Source: Taeniopygia guttata
Taxonomy: Eukaryota > Chordata > Aves > Passeriformes > Estrildidae
Reading direction: 5' to 3'
Assembly: GCF_048771995.1 (NCBI RefSeq)
Contig: NC_133063.1
Location: forward strand, 21,887,063-21,951,062
Length of the DNA stretch: 64,000 nucleotides
The notes beneath the pieces were generated by a model. It saw nothing but the letters and a program-made list of their open reading frames with translations, was not told the DNA's origin and did no database searches. Below, piece after piece: positions 12,821 to 23,535 of the stretch (positions are counted from its first letter, which is position 1; each line of letters starts with the position of its first letter). The position numbers and the translations under genes are program-made.

Positions 12821-14384
12821 CACACTTTGTTTCACCTGATCATGACTGAGTATATATTGCATTGCTGTTTTCCAATTTGATTTGATATGAACACAGAAGA
12901 CTTTTCTTCAGTCCAAGTACACTTGACATATTAGGTATAGAAAAGCATTTTAAAGTGTAAGAAAGGCATTTGATTCTAACAATAGATGTACCTGAGAAGC
13001 ACGATTTATTTTTTAGTTTCATTTTCCTGGGTTCACCATGAAGAAAATAGGGCAGGAAAAAAGCAGATATAAAATTTAAGTCCAAATCTGGATGTGAATT
13101 TAGGTTCCTTGTTAACTTTTGCTGTGATTTCTGATTTCTAAGTAAAACTCTGACACAAATGCTGTCACCATATGCTTCCAATTGCTCATAGCAAGCTGGA
13201 CACAGAATTACCCACACAGGAATGATGCGCAACATTTCCACCAGTTTAGAGACTGCCATGGAACTTCAAAGAAGTCATATTTAATTTGCAGTAGAATATA
13301 TTTTCCAAGCAGATCCTGGATTTATCTGCCTCCACAAATGGAGATGTTTGACTAGCAGTGGCAAGCAGAGTGGTGGAGCAGGATCATGACAGGGAAGATG
13401 TGGAAACAAAAGAGGTTCCTTGTCACACCACAGAAGTACACGTTCTCATTTCCAAATCCTTACAGCTGCCCAAGGCAGATGAAGAGCCTAACCGAAGTAA
13501 TGAGACCTCAGCACTGTGGCAATCTTTTCTGTAGTCAAAGAAGAAAAGACAGATCCATCTGGCTGAAATACTGTATAGGAACTAGATTTCACATGTAGAT
13601 TTACTGCTTTATTGTGAGGAATTCACTTATTTTCCAACTGTGGTGTTCTTAGACAGTTCAGACACCAAGAACAGATATGTAACTGGTTATTTCATACCCC
13701 AGTTATTTAGATTTCACTAAAAGTGATCAGCATAATGGTATGCTGTTCAAGCAAGGAGGAAAAGAAACGCACCTTTTTACTTTAATAGTAAAGCTGGGTT
13801 GTCCCCGGATCTGTGCAAGATGCAAAACCAATATTGAATTACTGCACATCCAGAAAAATACTTTTTCTGGGAGAGAAAATGGAATTATTAGGTTAGCTTC
13901 ATTATTCAAGAATGAAAAAGAAACAAGCAAAGTAAATCTGGAATTATAGGCAAATTTTCAAAACTGCTGTTGTTGTAGTATTGCAAAGTGTCATATAACA
14001 AGAGAAGTCAGATTTTTCCTGGCATGGTCAGTGTCCAGTTGTGTGAGGCATCAGTTAAACCAGAGCAGTGTGGCAGTTACCTACACATCTGTTATTCCAT
14101 GTTTTCCTTAACCTACTGCTGGTGTTGACAGGGTTATGAGACCTGAAATATCTCCTTGCTTTCCCATTCAGGGATCTGTATGGAGCTGCTAGGAAGAGTC
14201 CCAGACAGTTCCTCACTAAAGCCAGTTTTGATCCTCTTGTTTCCTTTACTTAGCCTGCCCTGCCCCACTGATCACCTGGGACTTGGGGAAGCTCAACCAC
14301 CTGTGGGAGCTTCCAGCATGCAGCCCTTCCTGCTCACCAGTGCTGTGTAGTAGGTACAATTTGAACCACAGACTCTGAGAACTC

Positions 14385-14521
14385 AGAGAATCCAAGAGTC
14401 ACTGAGGTTGGAAAAGACATTTCAGATCATTGAGTCCATTAAGAATGCAACAATGCCCAGCCTTCCCCTCAACCATGTCCCCAAAGGCCACATCCACCAG
14501 TCTTTCAAATCCCTCAGGATA
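14385..14521 (-). mobile_element. CR1 LINE 3' tail fragment (antisense)
   Basis: This contains GAGAATCCAAGAGTCACTGA, GGTTGGAAAAGACATTTCAG and ATCATTGAGTCCA blocks, then a CCATGTCCCCAAAGGCCACAT block. That is the order of an antisense CR1 3' region in birds. It is a truncated, non-coding fragment. Short ORFs read through it in two frames but have no coding significance. Confidence 0.75.
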
Positions 14522-16837
14522 TTTAAAGCTCTCCTCAGGATTCCATTCATTTTGGTCTCGCCTTCTCCAGGTTCCAGCATCAGAGATGGGGTTTATGCAG
14601 TTCAGCTCTTCATTCTTCTCACCTGCAGCCTCTTCCTACACTTGGCACAGCACAAGGCTTAGCACTAACAGGGACTCATGTTTGCACACGGTTCTGCCTT
14701 TCTCATCTTAAAAATCCTTACTGGGTATGCTTCAGAGAAAGTATCTTATGAGTGAGAATCATTCTTAAACCTTACTCTTAAAGCCCACTGCTTGCTAAGA
14801 GCTGAACAGACTCAAATATTTTACATTAAAAAGCTGCACTCAAAGACAGCACAGATTTTTCTTATGTGTACTAGTTTCGGTCTGCTTTGCAAGTTAATAT
14901 CCTCGGCAATTGTGCCTAGGCAAGGACAGGAATACTTAATAGCAATGTTACTGAGCCTCGAGGACCTGATATGGTTTAAAATACATTTGGCTGGCTATTG
15001 GCTGTCTTGTCCAACCAGCAGCTAAGGAAAACATGTGGCACATCATCACATAAGTCAATGCCTTTAGATGAACTCTTATTCTTTAATGTCCTTGACTGTT
15101 TAACTAAGGACTAACTAAGGAATTTCAGTTCTTTTGCTATAAAAATCTGTGGAATTGTCCCATTACATTCTAAGAAAGTTAAATTATAATTAATTTCATC
15201 TCCATCTCCAAACTATGAGGCCTTTCATAAATTGCTACAATTCACTAATCTTCACACATTCTGAATACTCTGGCTTTTAGGGGCACAATCTGGGTCCAGG
15301 CAGCACTGACTGATCACAGAGGGCTCCTGCAGCCAGAGCCTTCCACATGCAGCCTGCTGCCCACTGCCCACCTTTGTGAGGTGATGAGAGAATCCTTCAT
15401 TTGGCCCAAAAAGCCACCATATCCTCACGGTGCTCTCAAGTAACATAGAGCAGGAAACCTGTGCCAGGGAGAAAGTACAGAAGTGGAACATCTTCTAAAA
15501 AATAAACTCATGCCACCAGCCAGTGCTGGAAGATTAGGAGGGAGGCAAACAGAATCCATTGTGAAAACTTACTGCTCATTTTTAATACAGGAACTGCTAA
15601 TCTTAAAAGATATTTTGTCCTCTGAAACAAGTCCTTCCTAATCTAAACATGTTATAGTAGCCATTAGTTTTCTGGTTTATTCCTTTATGTATTGCCATAT
15701 TAGTAATATTTTCAAGACTATTTTTTTATCATTGTTTAAACATCTGAATCCTCTTGACTATCAAGTGAAGCACAAAATATCCAGCATCCTCCATGAAACG
15801 TCCCTATAATGGATTAGAAGAGACAAAAAAACCCCACAAAACAATTGTAGGGGAGAGATTATGAGCCTGAGTTATAACCACATTCCAACCAGCTCAAGGA
15901 AGAGTAAATGGGCCAGTAGAGAAACGACAACAAAATTTCTCAGAGGAAAGAGGGCAGACCTTGAGCTCATGTAAACTGCAGCTTCATTAAAGTCAGTGTA
16001 TTGAGGCCTGTGTACGCCAGGAGAAAATATGGCTTTGGATCTCTGCTTCTTCTGGTGAGGACCATATGGCAAACCTTCACATCATTGAGCTCTCTTCATA
16101 AATGAATGCCTGTTCAAGCTGACTTTATACACGAGTTTCCTGTTTGTGCCTTGAGTAACATCCATGAATAATTCATGATGGAAAAATACAGATTTATAGT
16201 GCTTTTCCATCATTTTACCACAAGGCTTGTGCTCAGCACACTCAGGCTGTACCACTTCTGGAGACTTTAATAGGCAAGGCAATATGCTTCTTGTGGAAGA
16301 AGTACTAGTTTGGGTAACACCTGATGTCTCCAATGCCTTTCTCACATAATTCCATTAATTATGGCAACACACTAAAGAACAAAATACTGAGAATGAAGAC
16401 TAGGATACCAGATCATTAAATCTACTCTAGGGGCAATTTGATTTACAAGCAGTTTTTAGCATGGCGAATGCAACAAGTCAGCATCCTCTAAATTATCTGA
16501 GAGATGTTTTTCACCTGCTGTCTCACATTCAAGATTACCTGTGGCACAGGGCAAACCTCAGCACTGCACAGAGGGTTTTCCCTTTGCAACAGAACCACTT
16601 ATTGCATTCACTTCATCACAACAGACAGAGTGATTCTCAGTGCACAGGCTTTTAATAAAAAAGCACGAGTGCCCTCCCTGCCTCTCCAGTGCAGAACATG
16701 CAATTCCCCTGGTGTCCATTCCTTTTGCACTGCTAACAGAGATGAGCAATCAACCTCATCTCCGACTACAAAAACTGCCCATGCTTATTCTGAATTTTTA
16801 ATTGCAGCTGTTTTGATGCTATATAATGAAAAATCTT
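14522..16837. other. Upstream non-coding DNA, no gene seen
   Basis: No exon or RNA gene is recognised. The second copy of the 32-bp repeat lies at 15667-15698. Small ORFs on both strands (for example 16082-16345 minus and 16504-16944 plus) lack any recognisable domain, and the latter runs into low-complexity T/G sequence. Confidence 0.6.
15667..15698 (+). repeat. Copy 2 of a perfect 32-bp dispersed repeat
   Basis: Identical to 12789-12820 over 32 bases and in the same orientation. The similarity stops abruptly at both ends. Confidence 0.95.
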
Positions 16838-17230
16838 ATTTTTGTTTTTTCTTCTTTTTTCTTTTTTCATTTTTTTGTTTTTATTTTCTTTTTATTTTGC
16901 TTTATTTTTGGTTTTGTGGAGTTTTGTTTGGTTTTGTTTGTTAATTTGTTCGGGGTTTTTTCCTTGTTTGTGTGATTTTGGGGGTTTTGGGTGTTGTTTT
17001 TTTTTTTTTGCATATGGAGTGTTTTGTTTGATGGTTTAGTTTGTTTTTTGGGTTTGGGTTTGCTTGGTTTGTTTGGGGATTTTAGTTTTTGGGGGGGTAT
17101 TTTGCTGGTGTGTTTTTTTGGGGGGTTTTTTTGTTTTAGTTTTTTTTTTTTTTTTTGTGGTTGGTTGGTTGGTTGGTTTTCTTTGTTTGGTGTGGGTTTT
17201 TGTTTGTTTGTTTTTGTTGGAATTTTTTTT
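16838..17230 (+). repeat. Strand-biased T/G low-complexity tract
   Basis: Nearly 390 bases consist almost only of T and G, with very few A and C. It begins as T-rich with C interruptions and becomes T/G with G-runs of three to seven bases (for example near 16971, 17050-17065, 17078-17098 and 17119-17125). It ends with GGTT tandem units at 17161-17177 and GTTT units near 17202-17215. Chance ORFs here encode only Phe/Leu/Gly/Cys/Val-rich strings and are not genes. G-runs may support G-quadruplex formation on the plus strand. Confidence 0.9.
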
Positions 17231-20156
17231 ACCCTACTAAGATGCTGGCCTTTTCAGCAAAGATCCAGTTCTTCAAACTCAATTAGTAATGTTGGACTCT
17301 CCATTTTAGTACATCCCAGATCAGATACATCAATATTACCTCATTTTCTGAAATAGCTCAGTATTCAGACTTGGAAAATTGGACCTTCAGGTTAACCAGT
17401 CACTAATCCTCAGTTCTTATTTGACTCCCTAGCCCCTCAGCCACAAATCTCCCTTTTGATGAGAGAGAGAGAGAGACTGGATTTGTTTCTTCAATGACAT
17501 ATTCACTCACCCATCAAAGGAAAAATAGTGGTGAATCAAGACACAAGAGAAAAAACCAAGAAGCAGCAATGAACCATGAGTCAGACTTGATCCTGCAAGG
17601 AATGACTGGAGTTAGGGCTCCATTAAATCCACCCATCACAGATTGATGAAGAACACCCTCATTTATTGCCTATAGGAATGTTTCTAAAAGGATTTAAATC
17701 CAAAATTCAGTTTTGAGAAGGAGAAGGAAATTGGTGATTCATAGGGTTGTAATGCATCAACTTTGGCTGTGTATTTGCAGGATGGTCCTACTTTCTCTTG
17801 CTATGGATTAATGAAAGGAACTGAACTGCCCTTGACAACAGCATGTCAGGATGCTGTCACCTTTTTCATCTTCAAAAACTACCTTTAAGTTATCTTTAAA
17901 TTACATTTATCCTAAATTACATATATTTAGACAAATTAAACTAACATAGACTATTTTATACATATATATTATTTTTATTTATTTTTTTATATATAAAAAA
18001 AGAAAAACTAAAACCTTTCAGAGCCTTTTTTATGTCTGTCTTTGTATAATGGAGAGCCTGGAACATGATCCATCACATAAAGCAAAAGTGTCTGCCTGAG
18101 TCCGACCTTCAGGGAAGAGCTGATGCTCAGAGATCAGCATCCTTTCCCTCCATTTGCCAATGTTCCATGAGGCAAAATAGCCGAGAGAAAAACAGATTAT
18201 ATGAGACACATGGATATTAGAAGAATTCTTCCTCCCCCAAAACAGATCTGGAAAATCACCACCTAGCAGATCCTCCACAGAGGAAGCAGTAGAGAGCTGA
18301 CAGAGTGTTTGAAGCAGTTGATCTGAGCATTAATAGGCAGTCTCCTCCTGCAGTGCCAAATCCAGACCCAACATGGAGGAAAGAAGGGCGGCAAGAAGGC
18401 TGTCAGATGAGATTTTCTTAGAATAGGGCAGAGAATGGAGGAAGTGGAAAATACAGAAAAATGGAAGAGATCTGGGTTTGCAAACTGGAGTTGTTACAAG
18501 AACAAGGAATGAATTGATTTTTTTCAGAATTATCAAGAAAGAAAACTATAGTGATTAACTCTGAAGACATTATAACAGCTAATGGACCCAAGCTGATGGT
18601 GAATATTATATTCTCAAAACACTTTCTAATTCTCTTTGAAGATCCTAGTCTCTCTCAGACACCATCATTATCAGTTCCTCAAAAGGAAGTGTTCTGAAAG
18701 AGCTTAATGTTTATGAAATCCACTAAAGCACAATTAAATTATCCTTTTTGTTTGCATCTGTTGCAAGTGAGTGGTTCAGGTGACTTAAAGAAGGACAAGC
18801 AAGGGATCAGCAACAGTAGGTTTAATATAATTTGCAAAAGCACAGCAAACTTGGAAGGCAGGGTTCACTCTGTTACTTAATATATATGGAGCACACAAAG
18901 GAAAACTGGAATGAAAGCAATCTACAATGATTTATGTGGATGCAACACCACAAGAAGTAAGTGCCAAGAGACCCAAATAAAATTAGATCTTCAGGTAATT
19001 ACTGTAGACCATGCTGAGTATCTTTTTTTCACTATGAACAGTCTAAGAAGCTAACTTCACCCTTAAAACAAGTTCAGTTCTTCCCACAAAAGTGTTTCTG
19101 TCCACAGATTAAAGGGACTCCACACAAAAAGGCATAAACCATCTTCTCTTATTCAGAAAGCTATATTTAGAAGGAAGTTTGTTCAGAATCTCTTTTATCT
19201 ATTACAAACAAATAAAACTAGTTTATTAGTTTCTATTATCTGATAGCTTATAGTATTGAACTAGCAGAAGCTAGAGCATTATGATGATTTCCACACCTAC
19301 AGATGGAAGAAATTACTACATTTTGCCATCCCTGTTGACAAAAGGAAATAGGAATCCATATCCTATTCATTCACAATTCCCAAGAGAACTGAGTTCAGAT
19401 AAAAACCAAGTAGTTAGTTAAATCTCTGTGCAAATTACAACATAATAAATTTCCAAACTTCCTTGTTTTGTTGTTTAGAATAGAATTCAAGAATCTTCAC
19501 ATCTTATTTTAAAAAAGAGAGAAATAAAAATCAACACAAATTCACCTCAGACTGGAAAAGAAATCCCACTTCATATCGCATTATCATGATGATTGAAATA
19601 GCTGGAACAATTTTATAAGGTGATAAAACCCTATACCCTGTATAAAAGAGTAAGCCATGGTTCAAAACCCAAGATTTTGAAAACCCTTCCTCTGAACACC
19701 TCCTCCCATGGGGTGGGATAAGAGAATGATTGAAGTCCACAAGACTTTTCATTTTCTGACTTACTTCCGTTGTGAGTTAAAATTTATTCATTTAATTAAC
19801 CAGGGGGATTTAGCAGGGAGACTAAGGGAATGTTAACTTCTTCTTCCCACTCTAAGAGCACAGGACACAATTGTACAGTTTCCAACTATAGAGTTGGAAT
19901 CAATAGAGTTTAGGACTCTGTCACATTTGAACAGATGAGATACTTACTTTATAAAAATGTATTCAAAGAAGTGTAATGTCCTCATGGAATTTTCTCTTCT
20001 TAATTTGGTAGGATATCTGAGAGCAAAGCAAACCCAAGACAAATAAACTTTCATGTGTAAGTAATTTCAGGGGACAAAATACACACAATTCACTCGGAGT
20101 ACAAGAACTCTGTTATACACAACTGAATCCACTCTTGTAAACCAACCAGTAGCTTA

Positions 20157-20193
<37 letters not shown>

Positions 20194-21528
20194 TTTTTTC
20201 AAAATACTAGCTGCAGAAACCACCTGTTATTTTTGGTAGACTCAGATCATGTCAATTTCTGTTGAGGCTGTTGAATATTGGATTTCCTGGGCTCACTTTT
20301 CTCTAACCCACAATACTTATGATTCCTTATTAGACAGAGATTTTATCCAAGTCACATCAGATATTCCTTTTTTTTTATTATTATTTGTTCAGTGGATAAA
20401 CTCTTGGATTTATCTTCTCCCTTACTTTGACTCCTACCCAAACCAAGCAGCTATGTACTCCCAGCTTACAGATCCATAAGAGATATCCCCAACAGCTGGG
20501 GACTTTGGGACATTTAAGTAATGTGTGTGCCTATATTATAGCTTTGCTGTTGTCCTTATGTATTTTTTTCAGGCTCAGTTCATGAACAGCTTGTGTGCAT
20601 GTGGGAAATAATTCAGCTTGCAAATAAAAATGCCTCCTCCACGACAAAAATGCCTCTACGAATCTAGAACATCTTTCCCATTCATATTGAAATTCAGCAG
20701 CTAAAATAGTATCTCCCCAAGTGATGTTCCCAAGGAGTTTCCTGCTGCCTGCAGAAAAAGTGTGAGGTAGGAGATCCTGAACACTTAAATATGATCTGCA
20801 TTCTGAACAGATTCCAAACTTTTTCTTTCACTTCAGCCTTTGTCAGCTATAAAAATGCTTCTCCTATTAATTTAGGAGCCAATGCCCAGGTGGCCAGCTG
20901 TTAATGTTACTGATAGACTGTTTGCTCCTGTTGAGTGGTGCCTCACTCCATCCCTGCTCCCACTCAGGTCAAATTGCTGGGGGCAAGCAGTGCACACACA
21001 GCAGGATTTGGCCTTCAGTGGGAGTTGGAATCTTTTTATGAAAACTGGGTAAAGGACTCTTCTGGTTCCCTGCCCAGTCAAAACTTTTATGTAAGGTAGA
21101 AAGGGATAAAGTTCCTGCAACACACATTAAAAATGTGCTGGGGAAAGCAGCCTGGGTTATTCCTGCCTCAGGCAAAGACAAACCCATCTGTGGGATTGTT
21201 TTTGCTCAAGGACCTGGCTGTGCTCGGTGGGTAATTGGGGAGGACAGGGAATCCTGTTGTTTGGAATGGTGTTGATTCTGGGTGAGAATTATCTTCCTGC
21301 ACCAGCTGTGCATCCGTCACCTGACCTAGCACCTCACAGTGCCCATCTCTGCCACCCCACGTCTGGGGAACCTGAGCCCAACCCCGCTGATGAGAAATGA
21401 GAAGTGACCAAACTGGACAACTGCTGCAGTAATGGAATCAGGGCTGACTTCCACAGGTCACAATCCACCACCACACACCATCTCTCCTACCCTGAAAGAA
21501 TACTTGACCTTCCTAAGGGCAAGGTGTA
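17231..21528. other. Upstream non-coding DNA, no gene seen
   Basis: AT-rich sequence without a recognisable gene. It includes a short (GA)n run near 17461-17475, an A/T-only patch near 17938-18003 and a 32-base poly-A run at 20160-20191. The part at about 21124-21440 is GC-richer than its neighbours and unexplained. It may be an old repeat that I could not name. Confidence 0.6.
20160..20191 (+). repeat. Poly-A run, 32 bases
   Basis: An uninterrupted run of 32 adenines. It could be the tail of a retroposed sequence, but the DNA just upstream (about 20000-20159) shows no recognisable source gene and no intact ORF. Confidence 0.95.
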
Positions 21529-21640
21529 AATCACAAAATGTTCTGAGTTAGAAGGGACGTACAGGGATGATCGGGGCCAAGCCTTCAGTGAATCCCCCAC
21601 AAAGGGATCAAACCTTGGTGTCATCAGCATATGAGCCAGT
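21529..21640 (-). mobile_element. CR1 LINE 3' tail fragment (antisense)
   Basis: AATCACAAAATGTTCTGAGT followed by a TAGAAGGGAC block and a GGATGATCGGGGCC-like block. This resembles the antisense 3' end of a CR1 subfamily. It is a short, diverged, non-coding fragment and its right border is uncertain. Confidence 0.65.
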
Positions 21641-23448
21641 CTCAACTTGTTAGCTTCCTTCCTGAGCAAAATCATTTTTATTTCTTACTGCCACAGCAGC
21701 CTCAGCCAGAAGCTAAAAAGTGCATGGGAGTGGGCTGACCTGGTGAAATGTTTCCATCTCTGAAATCAGATGCTGGTTACATTGAGACCCACAGCCAGTT
21801 TTAAAATGGCCCTTGCAGGCATATTTTGAGCTTTCTGAGGGTTTATTTTTCTGTAATTGTGGAGATGGAGGTGACTCAGAACTGCACTAATGGGATGTTT
21901 GCATTTACCTCCCCCACTCTGGGTCCTGGTTGCCTTTCCATGCTCCCCTCTTCCTGTGACCCCCAAGCACTACTCAAAATCAGCCTTCTCTCACATGATG
22001 GTGCAACCTGGAAAAGAAAACCCGAAGTCTGGGATTCTGTTTTATGAGTCCCTCTGCAGGTACACACTTTTTAAAATTAATTTTAAGTTAAATTAAATGC
22101 CAACTATGGTACAACTTAAATTGAAAAACATGCATCAGCCTAGCCTTGTCGCCTGTAATTTTGTCTTGGCAATGTACTGCAGCAAAAATCCTAGGATTTT
22201 TAATTTTAAAACAAAAAAAAGCAATACACTCATAACCTTTGTGCTTGGGGAATAGCACAGAAATGGGCATTGGTAGATTTGAGGGTTGTTGAGGATGAGA
22301 AGGATTTAGCAACTACACCAAGTGAAGTAATAAAGTACTGGGGGTTTTTACAGTGCTTTATTAATTGTGCCTATATCATTGTCAGGATAGAACTGCACAC
22401 TGTTCTGGGCATAAAGAAGGATTTTAAAAATAACTGGAAAGCTGTATAATTTAATTGCTGTGGCTGATAAGTGTTGTGAAAGTGTTGCCTTAGCCTGAGA
22501 AGCTAAAAGTATCATCCTGGCTTCATATTGCATATATTTAAAGCCTGATGTTTGTCACTTTTCCCACGATTTACTGTGGTTCGGACTGGTTTTCAATCTG
22601 AAAATTACAAGTTGTTGCATGCAGTCTGCCATAGATAGACTTCCCCTAATCTGAAATGTGTGCCACGTGTTTGTGCTACAAACACAAGTTTACACAGGAA
22701 TAACACCAAACTGTGGCCACTAAGAGAAAAAAGAAGCCCTTGATTATCCTCTTACTATATAAACTCTGCACCTTACTCTTAAATTTTCGGGCTGGAGAAT
22801 AACATTTTAATTACAGTAGAAGAAATAAACTTGAGTAGGAATTAAATATTACAGGCATTTTAAAAGTAAACTCAGTGGCCTTTTATAGGGATGGTCCATA
22901 AATTAAGGGAAATATAGTTGTGAGAAAATCTTTCAAAAGGTCAGAAAGGTAATGGTGCATTAGGAAGTGTGAGACCTGGTGCGACCTAAATGGTGCATAA
23001 GGGGTGGGCACTGTCCTGCTTTCAATTATTAAATATCTCTCATCTCAGCCCATGAGATGTTGGGAGTTTTTTCCTTCCCTGACTCTCTTTCCCATCCTAC
23101 AGGGCAGGGAGTGAGCAAGGAGCTGTGTGGCACTTGGCTGCTAGCTGGGGATCAAACACAGCAAGGACAGACCATAATTTTGCTTCTCTAGACATGAGTG
23201 AAGCAGCTAAACTCAGGGTGCCAGTACTCTGTAATCTCTTTATTCCTAGATGCATGTAGCAGATTCACTCTCAGCTGAGTTACAGAAGCAGCTCTGCTGT
23301 GGAAATTACCAGGAAAACTGCTTTCTTCTGGAGGCCTGGCATCTAAACTGCCCATGGTCTTATCAATCCAACCAACTTCTCACATGAAAAACCTTTTAAA
23401 ATACAGAAGACAAAAAGGTGAGCTCACTGAAGAGCCGTATTTAATAAT
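21641..23448. other. Upstream non-coding DNA, no gene seen
   Basis: No gene or clear transposon is recognised. Small overlapping ORFs on both strands near 21770-22100 have no family resemblance. AT-rich stretches with homeodomain-like TAATT cores occur near 22440-22460, which is too common a motif to call a regulatory site. Confidence 0.6.
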
Positions 23449-23535
23449 TACAGAATCACAGACTAATTTGGGATGGAAAGGGCCTTCAAATGTCATGTGG
23501 TTCAATCTCCCTGCAATGAGCAGGGACTGCTTTAT
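23449..23535 (-). mobile_element. CR1 LINE 3' tail fragment (antisense)
   Basis: ACAGAATCACAGACTAATTT followed by a GGGATGGAAAGGGCCTTCAA block and a CAATCTCCCTGC block, matching the order of an antisense CR1 3' end. It is a short, 5'-truncated relic. Confidence 0.7.

Larger units (their letters stand above)
8861..14384. other. Upstream non-coding DNA, no gene seen
   Basis: No exon, RNA gene or clear transposon is recognisable. The longest chance ORF, at 9063-9524 (153 codons), does not open with an ATG and has no repeat, motif or family resemblance I recognise. Two small direct repeats are listed separately. The part near 10085-10385 has overlapping open frames on both strands and reads like possible conserved non-coding sequence, which I cannot verify. 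Confidence 0.6.

Noticed and set aside
16842..17356. Phe/Leu/Cys/Gly-rich ORFs that look like membrane proteins
   Set aside because: They are translations of the T/G low-complexity tract. Apparent hydrophobicity comes only from T-rich codons.
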